Shown in pieces: positions 1 through 8,382 of a stretch of DNA of 64,000 bases. This DNA is from an uncultured Flavobacteriales bacterium (GTDB taxonomy: Bacteria; Bacteroidota; Bacteroidia; Flavobacteriales; Crocinitomicaceae), in NCBI GenBank assembly GCA_946480085.1, contig CAMLHZ010000003.1:255108-319107 (forward strand), written 5' to 3'. The stretch's first letter is position 1. Each line of letters opens with the position of its first letter. The position numbers and the translations under genes are program-made. The notes under the pieces were generated by a model. The model searched no databases. It was not told the DNA's origin and saw only the letters and a list, made by a program, of their open reading frames with translations.

Positions 1-953
1 ATTCCAATAACCTCTGTTGCATAAGCTGAGCTTACGAGTGTAATGAAGAAAATAGCAACAACAGGTTTGCTCATGCTTTCTTTGTTGGAATGCTTTTCTC
101 CCAAGCGTGCTAAGAATGGTCGTACCAATTTGAGCATTAAGAAAACATAGCCCACTGCCATAATGATGATGTAAAGTGAACTAAGAACAGAACCAGCTTT
201 TACAATGGCAATCACTACAGCAAGAATACACCAGGCAGTAATGTCATCTGCTGCTGCACAAGTAATGGCAATGTTCCCCAGTTTTGTTCTGTTTAATCCG
301 CGTTCCTGAACAATTCTGGCAAGAACTGGAAAGGCGGTTATACTCATTGCGATTCCACAGAATAGAGCAAATGCGATGAATGGAATGTTTTCCGGACCGA
401 ATTCAGGATAAATGAACCAGGCAAGTGTAACTCCAAGCGAGAAAGGAAAAATAATACTGGCATGACTAATGATCACGGCATCATTCGCTTTGTTTTTGAC
501 GGTTTTCAGATCCAGCTCCATTCCCACAACAAACATGAACAGAATAAGTCCAATTTGACTTAGAAACTGCAGATTGTCTAACGATTGTTTTGTGGGAAAC
601 ATAAATGCACTGAAACCGGGAAACCAATGACCGATGATGGTTGGTCCAAGAACAATTCCTGCGATGATTTCACCGATTACAGAGGGTTGACCAATTTTCT
701 TGAAAAAGAAACCGAAGATTCGTGCGAGAATAATGATAGTGACAATCTGTAAAAGCAGAATTGCCAGCGGATGCGTAAGATTGTGATAGTAGGTATCTAA
801 AAACTGATCCCAGGTTGAAGCACTGGCTTCTGGTTTAAATTCCGTTAACTTTCCTTTTTCAAGGGAGCCTCCGGAAACAATGATTCCAAAGATCAACGCA
901 GCAAATCCACCAATGGTTACTACGTAAAACAGAAGATTTTTGAGATTTTTCAT
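1..953 (-). CDS. Cation:proton antiporter, CPA2/Kef type (C-terminus cut off by window edge)
   Basis: An integral membrane Na+/H+ or K+/H+ exchanger of the CPA2 (Kef-like) family, expected in the inner membrane for pH and ion homeostasis. My translation of the reverse strand starts MKNLKNLLFYVVTIGGFAAL at 953 and stays open for 317 codons to the window edge. After an N-terminal membrane anchor and a short periplasmic-looking linker come successive hydrophobic helices with the family's hallmark stretches: QPSVIGEIIAGIVLGP, LFMFVVGMELDL, CGIAMSITAFPVLARI and ITCAAADDITAW. The last contains the DD pair expected at the ion-binding site. The C-terminal part, including any regulatory TrkA-N domain, lies outside the window, so the substrate ion cannot be assigned. 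Confidence 0.9.
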   Translation of the reverse strand, partial: MKNLKNLLFYVVTIGGFAALIFGIIVSGGSLEKGKLTEFKPEASASTWDQFLDTYYHNLTHPLAILLLQIVTIIILARIFGFFFKKIGQPSVIGEIIAGIVLGPTIIGHWFPGFSAFMFPTKQSLDNLQFLSQIGLILFMFVVGMELDLKTVKNKANDAVIISHASIIFPFSLGVTLAWFIYPEFGPENIPFIAFALFCGIAMSITAFPVLARIVQERGLNRTKLGNIAITCAAADDITAWCILAVVIAIVKAGSVLSSLYIIIMAVGYVFLMLKLVRPFLARLGEKHSNKESMSKPVVAIFFITLVSSAYATEVIG

Positions 954-1046
954 CAGTTTTTTTGACAAAATTACCCAAGGAACTGAGCTGTAATGCGCGC
1001 TTAAGATTGAAATGTAATGAAAGGGGGAATTGATGGAATGAAAATG

Positions 1047-1772
1047 CTAGCCCAGCTTTTCAAAATAGGAAAGCACATCTTTTCTGTAGCTTTCACTCAT
1101 GATAAACGTTCTGATTTTTCCGGTTTCAGTTTTGAGTGTGCTGAAAAGTTGATCACCGTTATATCCTTGTAAGTAGCGGGTATTGAAAAGCTCGCCTTTC
1201 GAAATGCGTATGAAGTTTTCAGATTTCATTTCTTCGAGTAAAAGTTGAAAGGATCTGTTTTTTACCACTTCGGTGTTTCCGTTGCTTAAGAGTATCAGTT
1301 TGTCTCTGCTGTCCAATGTGTTGGCTGAGAATGAAACAATTTCACTGCATAGGAATGTCATTTTACCTTTCGCAGTGGCTGCATTCCATTTTACTTCGGT
1401 TGTTGAAGATTGAAGGACATCAATTGTCTTGCGTACCGCTTTTACGAGGCGTTCCAATTGTACCGGTTTTTTCAAATAATCAATGGCGTCTACATCGAAA
1501 GCGTCTACAGCATATTCGTTATGAGCAGTTGTGAAAATGACTGGTATTCCTTTCAGCTTTGCTGCCACTTCCAATCCGGTAAATGTTGGCATCACCACAT
1601 CTGAAATGAGGAAATCGAAACGAAGGTTATTGATTTCTGATAGCAAGATCTCAGGATCATTAAACGCTTTTACAACCTGAATCTCGGGAATTTGTTCACA
1701 CAACGTTCGAATATACGACAAGGCCAAAAGCTCATCGTCAAGCAAAACGCAATTGAAGATCTTGTTAGCCAT
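1047..1772 (-). CDS. LytTR-family response regulator
   Basis: A 241-residue DNA-binding response regulator, the output half of a two-component system. Residues 1-120 form a receiver domain with the acidic pocket (LLDDE), the phospho-acceptor Asp58 in FLISDVVMP, a Thr in the IFTTAHN stretch and the conserved Lys in YLKKP. Residues about 130-241 match a LytTR DNA-binding domain, which usually binds pairs of short direct repeats. The start overlaps the end of the upstream kinase by 8 bp, so the two are translationally coupled and almost certainly cognate. The genes it controls cannot be read from the sequence. The neighbouring MORN-like secreted genes downstream of the kinase's promoter side are on the same strand but transcribed towards it. 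Confidence 0.93.
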   Translation of the reverse strand: MANKIFNCVLLDDELLALSYIRTLCEQIPEIQVVKAFNDPEILLSEINNLRFDFLISDVVMPTFTGLEVAAKLKGIPVIFTTAHNEYAVDAFDVDAIDYLKKPVQLERLVKAVRKTIDVLQSSTTEVKWNAATAKGKMTFLCSEIVSFSANTLDSRDKLILLSNGNTEVVKNRSFQLLLEEMKSENFIRISKGELFNTRYLQGYNGDQLFSTLKTETGKIRTFIMSESYRKDVLSYFEKLG

Positions 1773-2490
1773 TCAATTCCAATTTTAGAATGGCGTGATA
1801 AACATCTCCTTCAGTGCTGAAGCGAAGCTCATGAGAATTTGGGTAAGCGATTTTTAAACGTTCTTGCAGGTTTTGGATTCCAAGCCCACTTTTTTCTTTC
1901 TTGAGAGGTGTTCGCTGCGAAATTCTGTTCGAAACTTCGAGTTGGAAGGATTTCTCTTTCAATTGAAAATGAATGGAAATAAACGATTCCTGTTTCTGAA
2001 AGTCGGTGTGTTTGAAAGCGTTTTCTATCAAATCGACTGTGATGAGTGGCAGAATTTTGCATTGCGAAAGTTCGTCCGAATCCTTTGGAATAGAGTTTCG
2101 AACCCGAAGATCAAACAAGGGACTCAATTTCATTCTATTGATCTCAATAAAGTTAGCTGCAAAATCCATTTCTTCCGACAAACTCACTAATGGATTATCA
2201 CTGTCGTAAAGAATGTAATCTAAAACTCCTGAAAGTTTATCCATAGAGTAGTAGGTTTGGTATGCGTGCGATTGAATGGAATTCAATGCGTTTTTGAAAA
2301 GATGTGGATTGAGTTTGTACCGTAATGATTTCAATTCACCAGCGTTCATCATGGCGTTCAACTCGTGGTTGCGTTCCATTTGTTGACTCAGTTCCTGTTT
2401 ATTTTGCTTGAGTTGAGTTCTGAGAATAAACACGTAGATGGTCAGCGCCAACACAAGTACAATGCATGAAAAAAGTAGAACTGCTATCAT
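1765..2490 (-). CDS. Sensor histidine kinase, LytS/YehU (His_kinase) type
   Basis: A 241-residue membrane-anchored histidine kinase, partner of the LytTR regulator that overlaps its 3' end. Residues 3-24 are a single hydrophobic segment, followed by a short coiled-coil-like linker. The phospho-acceptor box is KLNPHLFKNALNSI, with His63, which is diagnostic of the His_kinase (PF06580) family that pairs with LytTR regulators. The ATPase part shows an N box (VDLIENAFKH) and a G box (SGLGIQNLQERL). There is no extracytoplasmic sensor domain, so the signal probably comes through the membrane segment or a partner protein. Confidence 0.92.
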   Translation of the reverse strand: MIAVLLFSCIVLVLALTIYVFILRTQLKQNKQELSQQMERNHELNAMMNAGELKSLRYKLNPHLFKNALNSIQSHAYQTYYSMDKLSGVLDYILYDSDNPLVSLSEEMDFAANFIEINRMKLSPLFDLRVRNSIPKDSDELSQCKILPLITVDLIENAFKHTDFQKQESFISIHFQLKEKSFQLEVSNRISQRTPLKKEKSGLGIQNLQERLKIAYPNSHELRFSTEGDVYHAILKLELNG

Positions 2491-2546
2491 GATTCAAATT
2501 CAAGTCGAAGGTAGTGGTTTTATCGAAAGAAATGAGTTTCTTTATC

Positions 2547-3407
2547 CTACTTAGGTGAAGCGTTTTTGTAAACCTTTACTTTTAAAAGCACGCCATTTTC
2601 ATCGTAAATGTATTCTTTTCCATAAAGCATAATCCCGTTTTCAAAAACGCCATCCAGCCAAATTTCACCTGCTTCGTTGAATATTTTGTGATACCCAACG
2701 GGTAGTTTTTCTTTGTTAAGGTACCCAGGTTTTTCTAACAGGTTAGGGCGTTTATCATTCTCTAATTCTTTTTTTGGCATTGAATCTAAGGGGTGAATTG
2801 CCTCGAACTCCTTAGATTTTTTAATTCTCCCTTCGTAATCGTAAACAATTTGTTGTTTCAAGTCACCATTGTTCCAGTAACGGTAGCCTGTATCAATAGG
2901 AACTCCGTTTTTGGCTTTATAACTTAATTCCAGCTTTCCGTTTTCGTAGTAATAGTTTACGATTCCTTCCTCTTTTCCGTTTTCGTTGAACCAGGCTTCC
3001 CTGTCCAATTTGCCGTTGGAATAAAAGCGTTTGAGTGAATCCAGCTGCATGTTTTTACTGAAAGTTCCAGCTTTTTTCAACTGACCGTTAGACCAATATT
3101 TTGTATAATTTCCTTTGGGACGATTGTTCTCGTAATTACCAATTACTCTTATGGTTTTCCCGTCATTATGATAAAAAGTCCACGGTCCTTCTCTTTTATC
3201 GTTGATGAAATTTCCTTCGCGCACTTTTCCTGAATCTGGAATTCCTGTTTCAGGAAGGTCTTTTCCGAAATAAATCCAATGTCCCTGTTTGTAGTTATTG
3301 ATGTCTCTTTGATTTACTCTTTCTTGTGCGAAAAGAGGAGAGGTGGATAAGAATCCCATCATGAAAATCAAGGTAATTTTAAGATATGTCGACTTAAAGC
3401 TGACCAT
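2547..3407 (-). CDS. Secreted MORN-like (YwqK-type) repeat protein 1
   Basis: A 286-residue exported protein made of short repeats of the type annotated as MORN variant / YwqK antitoxin-like. Each unit follows the pattern G-x-x-x-x-Y-W-x-N-G-x-L-K. A signal peptide ends near LSTSPLFAQ. The N-terminal motif KQGHWIYFGKDLPETGIP, the middle repeats (YWSNGQLKKAG, FYSNGKLDREAW, YYYENGKLELSY) and the C-terminal block GYHKIFNEAGEIWLDG are shared with the three genes upstream, so this is the last member of a tandem family. Its start lies 14 bp inside the preceding gene. Function is unknown. YwqK itself is listed as a toxin antidote, but here a secreted structural or binding protein is as likely. Confidence 0.85.
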   Translation of the reverse strand: MVSFKSTYLKITLIFMMGFLSTSPLFAQERVNQRDINNYKQGHWIYFGKDLPETGIPDSGKVREGNFINDKREGPWTFYHNDGKTIRVIGNYENNRPKGNYTKYWSNGQLKKAGTFSKNMQLDSLKRFYSNGKLDREAWFNENGKEEGIVNYYYENGKLELSYKAKNGVPIDTGYRYWNNGDLKQQIVYDYEGRIKKSKEFEAIHPLDSMPKKELENDKRPNLLEKPGYLNKEKLPVGYHKIFNEAGEIWLDGVFENGIMLYGKEYIYDENGVLLKVKVYKNASPK

Positions 3408-4566
3408 CGTAAATGTGTTTTCCTTCTTTGTAAATTCGAACTTTCAACAAAATACCATCCCGATCATAGACATATTCTTTTCCATCCCAAAGTTGTCCAT
3501 TTTTAAAGATTCCATCTTGCCAAATTTCATTGTCGCCATTGTAAATCTTATTGTAGCTTTCTTTTTTAAATGGAATTCCGTTGGTATTTGGTTCGCCTTG
3601 TATTTGTGTTGGAGGACGGCAGTCTCCGGTTGTAGGTTCCGTTTTAGGCATTGATGTTGGTCCACAAACTGATGGCTCGGACTGGAAGGAAATTTGTTTT
3701 CCTCGTGCATCGTAATGATAAGCATCATAAGGAACACCATTTTTTGCTACATAGGTAAATTCCAACTGACCATTGGGATGATAGAAGTTTACGCGACCGT
3801 CTTCCTTTCCATCCTGATTAAACCACGCCTCGTATTCCAGTTGCCCGTTTTCATAGAAACGATGCAGTGAATCGAGCGATTTGTTCTTTTCATAATTTCC
3901 GGTTTCGCGGATTTTTCCGTTAGGCCAGAATTTGATGTATTTTCCTTTTGGGTGGTTGTTTTCGTATTCACCAATTAATTTGGGTGTTTTTCCGTCCTCA
4001 TGATATTTGATCCAGGTTCCTTCTTTTCGGTCGTCAACATAGTTGCCTTCCTGAAGTTTTAGTGAATCTACCTTTTTACCGCTAGCATCAGTAATGTAAG
4101 TATAGGCGACATAATAACCCGTAAATGGCGGACTGGATTCTTTTAGTTCTTTTGGTCGTTCTTGTCCGTAAACAATCCATTTTCCTTGTTTTCTGCCTTT
4201 ATCATCAGTGAAGTTGAGGGTGTCAGCTGTGCCGTTTTGAGAAGTCTTAACCGTATCTTCTATTTCTTCAGACGACCAATACCAAGTGCAATTACTCTGA
4301 GGACGATTGTTTTTGAATTCGCCCGTTGCCTTCGGTGTTTTTCCATCTAGTTCATACTTGATCCAGGTTCCTTCTTTTCTGTCATCAACATAATTTCCTT
4401 CTTGTACTTTTCCATTAGCAGGAATGCCGGAGTTTGGCATGTCTTTACCATAGAAAATCCAGTGACCTTGTTTTCTACCATTTGCATCCGTGAAATTCAA
4501 TTTTTCCTGAGCAAATAAGTTTTTGCCAAGTAGAATAAACAATATGATAGGTAGAAGTTTAATCAT
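3394..4566 (-). CDS. Secreted MORN-like repeat protein 2 (with duplicated N-terminal module)
   Basis: At 390 residues this is the largest of the four tandem MORN-like proteins. The signal peptide is MIKLLPIILFILLGKNLFAQ. The module that begins GRKQGHWIFYGKDMPNSGIP and ends with KEGTWIKYELDGKTPKATGE occurs once near residues 30-95. A second, diverged copy at about residues 125-215 starts GRKQGKWIVYGQERPKELKE. Repeats of the NGQLEYEAW type follow, then a Pro/Thr-rich linker and the conserved C-terminal block (YNKIYNGDNEIWQDG ... GKEYVYDRDGILLKVRIYK). The internal duplication explains its extra length relative to the neighbours. No function is recognised. Confidence 0.85.
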   Translation of the reverse strand: MIKLLPIILFILLGKNLFAQEKLNFTDANGRKQGHWIFYGKDMPNSGIPANGKVQEGNYVDDRKEGTWIKYELDGKTPKATGEFKNNRPQSNCTWYWSSEEIEDTVKTSQNGTADTLNFTDDKGRKQGKWIVYGQERPKELKESSPPFTGYYVAYTYITDASGKKVDSLKLQEGNYVDDRKEGTWIKYHEDGKTPKLIGEYENNHPKGKYIKFWPNGKIRETGNYEKNKSLDSLHRFYENGQLEYEAWFNQDGKEDGRVNFYHPNGQLEFTYVAKNGVPYDAYHYDARGKQISFQSEPSVCGPTSMPKTEPTTGDCRPPTQIQGEPNTNGIPFKKESYNKIYNGDNEIWQDGIFKNGQLWDGKEYVYDRDGILLKVRIYKEGKHIYDGQL

Positions 4567-4574
4567 AATTGAAA

Positions 4575-5447
4575 CTAGAGTTGACCGTCGGCAAAATAAA
4601 CTCCTTTTTTGAAAACGCGTACTTTCAGCAGAATTCCATCTCTATCGTAAACATAATTTTTACCATCGTAAAGCTGGCCGTTTACAAACTTTCCATCAAG
4701 CCAAATTTCATTGTCTTCGTTATACACTTTGTTGTAGCCTTCCGTTTTGAATGGGACTCCTTTTGTGGTTGGAGTTTCCGGAGTTGCAGGTGCGTATATG
4801 GGAGTTGTGTTTGAGGAATTTTTTGGATCAATAGGGTCAACACAACCTGGGAAGGGTTTAGAATCCGGAGCATAGATAATTGGTTCTTTTATCTCGTCGC
4901 AACGAGAAATTCTGCGTTCAGGTGTTGGGTTTCCTTCTTTGTCAAAGCTTTGACTTTCGGTAGGCACAACATTGTTAGCGATGTACGTGTATTCCAACTG
5001 ACCCGTCTCGAAGTAGAAATTCACTCTTCCTTGTTCTTTGCCGTCTTCATTGTACCATGCCTCGTATTCCAGTTGCCCATTTTCATAAAAGCGCTTCAGG
5101 GAGTCCAATTGTTTATTCTTTTCGAATGTTCCGATTTCTCTGATCATATTGGAACTGCCTATTTTGGTGTAAACGCCAACCGGACGATTATTTGCATATT
5201 CGCCCTTCATTTTCGGAGTTTTCCCGTCGTCGTGATACTTAATCCAGAAACCTTCTTTTTTATCGTTTACGTAATTTCCTTCCTGCACTTTCCCTTCAGC
5301 AGGAATCCCGGAGCTCGGCACGTCTTTACCGTAGAAAATCCAATGACCTTGTTTTCTACCAAGTGAGTCGGTGAAATTTAAGGTGTCGGTCTGACAAAAA
5401 GCTGTTAGACTAAAGAATAAAAAAGCGATATATAAAATGGGTTTCAA
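4575..5447 (-). CDS. Secreted MORN-like repeat protein 3
   Basis: A 290-residue member of the same tandem family. The signal peptide is MKPILYIAFLFFSLTAFCQ. The N-terminal block LGRKQGHWIFYGKDVPSSGI, the KEGFWIKYHDDGKTPKMKGE repeat, the FYENGQLEYEAWYNEDGKEQ repeat and the C-terminal YNKVYNEDNEIWLDG / YVYDRDGILLKVRVFKKG blocks align closely with protein 2, which lies 8 bp downstream. A variable Pro/Asn-rich linker of about 60 residues precedes the C-terminal block. The close spacing suggests one transcript for all four genes. Confidence 0.85.
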   Translation of the reverse strand: MKPILYIAFLFFSLTAFCQTDTLNFTDSLGRKQGHWIFYGKDVPSSGIPAEGKVQEGNYVNDKKEGFWIKYHDDGKTPKMKGEYANNRPVGVYTKIGSSNMIREIGTFEKNKQLDSLKRFYENGQLEYEAWYNEDGKEQGRVNFYFETGQLEYTYIANNVVPTESQSFDKEGNPTPERRISRCDEIKEPIIYAPDSKPFPGCVDPIDPKNSSNTTPIYAPATPETPTTKGVPFKTEGYNKVYNEDNEIWLDGKFVNGQLYDGKNYVYDRDGILLKVRVFKKGVYFADGQL

Positions 5448-5468
5448 GTTGATTCAGGTACTATGGTT

Positions 5469-6047
5469 TTATTCCGAGCCGTTTTCGAGCATGGGGTGGG
5501 AGTGTTCCACTTTCACCACGGTTCCTTTTTCGTCGTAAATGATCACTTCCTTTAAGTCTCCATTCGAAAAAAAGCGTTTGGCTTCACCAACCGGAACTCC
5601 GTTCACGGCAGTGTATTCAAATTCAACTTTTCCGTTGGAGAAGAAGTATTTCACTTTACCGGATTCTTTACCATTCTCATTGTAGAAAACCTCATATTCC
5701 AAGGTTCCATCTTCGTAATAGCGTTTCAATGAATCCTGATTTTGGTTTTTCACGAAAGTTCCAGACTCCTTTAGGTTGCCATTTTCGTGGTATTTCCAAT
5801 ATTTTCCGGAAGGGGTATTGTTAACGTATTCGCCTTTGATCTTTGGCGTTTTTCCGTCTTTATGGTATCTGATCCAAAATCCTTCTTTCTTATCGTCAAT
5901 GATTTTTCCTTCTTCGATTTTTCCTTTTGCAGGATAACCGCTGTTGGGTACGTCTTTACCATAAACAATCACGTACTTCTCTTTTTGAGCAAAAGAAGTT
6001 GTTGCGATGAGCATCAGTAATGTTAGTCCAAAGTACCGTAAGTGCAT
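5469..6047 (-). CDS. Secreted MORN-like repeat protein 4 (short form, first in operon)
   Basis: A 192-residue protein, promoter-proximal in the four-gene MORN-like cluster. The signal peptide is MHLRYFGLTLLMLIATTSFAQ. It keeps the module VYGKDVPNSGYPAKGKIEEG and KKEGFWIRYHKDGKTPKIKG plus three NG-type repeats (YHENGNLKESG, YYEDGTLEYEVF, FFSNGKVEFEY). It lacks both the QGHW box and the long C-terminal block of its three paralogues. It is therefore the minimal form of the family. The next gene starts about 20 bp downstream. Confidence 0.85.
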   Translation of the reverse strand: MHLRYFGLTLLMLIATTSFAQKEKYVIVYGKDVPNSGYPAKGKIEEGKIIDDKKEGFWIRYHKDGKTPKIKGEYVNNTPSGKYWKYHENGNLKESGTFVKNQNQDSLKRYYEDGTLEYEVFYNENGKESGKVKYFFSNGKVEFEYTAVNGVPVGEAKRFFSNGDLKEVIIYDEKGTVVKVEHSHPMLENGSE

Positions 6048-6305
6048 GATGTTAAGATAAATGAAAATTTCACAGCTAAGTTAATTTACTGGTTTTGAAT
6101 GAACAAAAGTCCGTTTTCAGTTATCAAAACGCGGTTTTTGTTGGTTCTGAAATTAATAAAAAAGACCAATGTGAAATTTTTATCTGAAGTGAAGTTTTAG
6201 GATTCCATTGTAAAACGCAATTTTTATGTTTTCTGATAAAAATCTTACACTGAACTCGGGTTATTTCATTAATTTCGCGACCTAATAAATCAATTTTAAA
6301 GGACT

Positions 6306-7586
6306 ATGTCATATTTGTTTACGTCAGAATCAGTTTCTGAAGGACACCCAGATAAAGTTGCGGATCAGATTTCTGATGCGTTAATTGACCATTTCATGGC
6401 ATTCGACCCAACGTCGAAAGTAGCTTGTGAAACCTTGGTTACAACTGGACAAGTTGTTTTGGCTGGTGAGGTTAAGACAAACACTTATTTGGATGTTCAA
6501 TCGATCGCTAGAGAAGTAATTGCAAGAATTGGTTATACCAAGTCTGAATACATGTTTGAAGCGAATTCTTGTGGTATTCTTTCTGCAATTCACGATCAAA
6601 GTTCTGATATTAATCAAGGTGTTGACCGCGTAGTTTCAAATGATGATTTTGAGGCAAAAGCAAATGCTCAGGGTGCTGGTGACCAGGGAATGATGTTTGG
6701 TTACGCAACACGCGAAACTGATAATTACATGCCGTTGGCGTTGGATCTTGCACACAAGATTCTTCAGGAACTTTCTTTGATTCGTAATAAGGAACCACAT
6801 TTGATCGGTTACTTACGTCCGGATGCAAAGTCACAAGTTACTATTGAGTATTCTGACGACAATGTTCCTCAACGCATCGATTCAATTGTAGTTTCTACAC
6901 AACATGATGATTTTGCTCCTGAAGCAGAAATGTTGAAGAAAATCAATGATGATATCATCAATATCGTAATTCCTCGTGTTATCGCGAAATTGAAACCAGA
7001 ATTGCGTCCATTGTTTACAGATCAGATCACTTACCACATTAACCCAACAGGGAAATTTGTAATTGGTGGTCCTCACGGAGATACAGGTTTGACAGGTCGT
7101 AAAATCATCGTTGATACTTACGGTGGAAAAGGAGCTCACGGTGGTGGTGCTTTCTCTGGAAAAGATCCTTCAAAAGTTGACCGTTCTGCTGCATATGCAA
7201 CACGTCACATTGCCAAAAACTTAGTTGCTGCAGGATTGTGTGATGAAGTACTTGTACAAGTTTCTTACGCAATTGGTGTTGCTAAGCCATGTGGTTTATT
7301 CGTAAACACTTACGGAACTTCTAAAGTTGGATTAACTGACGGTGAAATCGCTAAGAAATGTGAGGAGATTTTCGACTTACGTCCTTACGCAATTGAGCAA
7401 CGTTTGAAATTGAGAAATCCAATGTATTCTGAAACTGCTGCTTACGGTCACATGGGACGTAAGAATGAAGTAGTTAAGAAAACATTTACTGCTCCTGATG
7501 GAACACAATTGGTGAAAGAAATCGAATTGTTTACTTGGGAGAAATTGGATTTCGTAGATCAGGTAAAAGCAACTTTCGGATTGTAA
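6306..7586 (+). CDS. metK: S-adenosylmethionine synthase
   Basis: A cytosolic enzyme making S-adenosylmethionine from methionine and ATP, the methyl donor for the cell. The 426-residue product begins [20 protein letters not shown], the signature N-terminus with the ATP-binding GHPDK. It also contains [11 protein letters not shown], the Gly-rich loop [16 protein letters not shown] (metK signature 2) and [12 protein letters not shown]. It is somewhat longer than the E. coli enzyme, as is common in Bacteroidota. It is monocistronic, between a divergent MORN-like cluster and a strong hairpin terminator. The 258-bp upstream region is AT-rich and shows no SAM-riboswitch core that I can recognise. 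Confidence 0.98.
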   Translation: MSYLFTSESVSEGHPDKVADQISDALIDHFMAFDPTSKVACETLVTTGQVVLAGEVKTNTYLDVQSIAREVIARIGYTKSEYMFEANSCGILSAIHDQSSDINQGVDRVVSNDDFEAKANAQGAGDQGMMFGYATRETDNYMPLALDLAHKILQELSLIRNKEPHLIGYLRPDAKSQVTIEYSDDNVPQRIDSIVVSTQHDDFAPEAEMLKKINDDIINIVIPRVIAKLKPELRPLFTDQITYHINPTGKFVIGGPHGDTGLTGRKIIVDTYGGKGAHGGGAFSGKDPSKVDRSAAYATRHIAKNLVAAGLCDEVLVQVSYAIGVAKPCGLFVNTYGTSKVGLTDGEIAKKCEEIFDLRPYAIEQRLKLRNPMYSETAAYGHMGRKNEVVKKTFTAPDGTQLVKEIELFTWEKLDFVDQVKATFGL

Positions 7587-7608
7587 AATCTGAAACTTAA
7601 TATTTGGA

Positions 7609-7635
7609 AAGGAGCTCATCGAGCTCCTTTTTTGT
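7609..7635 (+). terminator. Rho-independent terminator of metK
   Basis: A perfect 9-bp stem (AAGGAGCTC / GAGCTCCTT) with a 3-nt loop, followed at once by a T-run, 22 bp after the metK stop codon. Confidence 0.85.
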
Positions 7636-7787
7636 TTCCCACAGATGCACAGATAAAAAGCTCGGCTATACTTCGACAAGCTCAGCACAGGACGCACTCG
7701 CAAATGAAACAGTGATTATATAGACTATTCACAAACAAAAAGAGGCGACCGGTAGGCGCCTCTATAATATCTGTGCATCTGTGGGAA
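7636..7787. repeat. Intergenic repeat unit bounded by a 19-bp perfect inverted repeat
   Basis: TTCCCACAGATGCACAGAT at 7636-7654 is the exact reverse complement of 7769-7787. Inside lie a REP-like sequence (CTTCGACAAGCTCAGCACAG, 7671-7690) and a stable hairpin (AGAGGCG, 9-nt loop, CGCCTCT; 7741-7763). A related CATCTGTGGGAAA occurs near 18,460. No gene is encoded. It looks like a composite of dispersed intergenic repeats. Confidence 0.75.
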
Positions 7788-7837
7788 GATTTATTTACTC
7801 TGTAGAAATCAACTTTGCACTTGAATACATTCCTTTA

Positions 7838-8314
7838 TCAAGGATAAGTTATATTAAATTCTCCGTTAGTAACATTTTTCTGAGTGCCAACTCCCGATTT
7901 CTCAAGAACACAATTGAATGTGCCTGCAATTTTATGCTGTGCGGTGTTATGTGAAACGATTGTTACGCTTCCGGAAAGAGCAGCATAGCCAGAAGTTGCA
8001 TAATTGTCATCACTATGTGCTACATTGAAAACTCCACCAAGTTGAATAGGATATGTTCCGGTTGTCAACGTGTCAGACATCGATAATTGAAAGGTGTTTG
8101 TTCCAACAGCAGTTCCGAATATGATCAGTCCGCTGGTGTGTTGTGATGAACCAAATTCAGTTGTTATTTCCTGTCCATCCAGTTTTAAATAAAACTTCTT
8201 TGGAACGACTACACCTGATCCGTTTCCGTTTGAAGTGGTTGGTTCATCTTTCTTGCAAGAAGAAAATCCCAAAAGGAAAACTGCCGCAAGGGCAAATAGT
8301 AAGTTGTTTTTCAT
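7838..8314 (-). CDS. Small exported lipoprotein of unknown function
   Basis: A 158-residue protein with a lipoprotein signal (LLFALAAVFLLGFSSCKKDEP), so Cys is lipidated after cleavage at the SS-C lipobox. The charged KKDE after the Cys resembles the surface-export signal of Bacteroidota lipoproteins. The mature part is beta-rich and polar (KFYLKLDGQEITTEFGSSQ, then a VAHSDDNYATSGYAALSGSV stretch), which resembles the small DUF-type lipoproteins common in Flavobacteriia. No catalytic motif is visible. It stands alone downstream of fabD. Confidence 0.8.
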   Translation of the reverse strand: MKNNLLFALAAVFLLGFSSCKKDEPTTSNGNGSGVVVPKKFYLKLDGQEITTEFGSSQHTSGLIIFGTAVGTNTFQLSMSDTLTTGTYPIQLGGVFNVAHSDDNYATSGYAALSGSVTIVSHNTAQHKIAGTFNCVLEKSGVGTQKNVTNGEFNITYP

Positions 8315-8348
8315 AAGTTGATTATTTGATATTCTAATGAGGTAAAAT

Positions 8349-8376
8349 GGAGTGATCCGCCGAGACGAATCACTTC
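8349..8376 (-). terminator. Probable terminator hairpin after fabD
   Basis: AGTGAT and ATCACT form a stem around a GC-rich loop between the fabD stop and the next minus-strand gene. The T-run on the minus side is weak. Confidence 0.45.
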
Positions 8377-8382
8377 ACTTTT

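Noticed and set aside
1410..1604. Short plus-strand frames opposite the LytTR regulator
   Set aside because: They oppose a receiver domain with complete motifs and have no features of their own.
6048..6305. SAM riboswitch upstream of metK
   Set aside because: I searched the 258 bp for conserved SAM-I/SAM-II cores and a terminator-antiterminator pair and found none. The region is AT-rich with no long stem.
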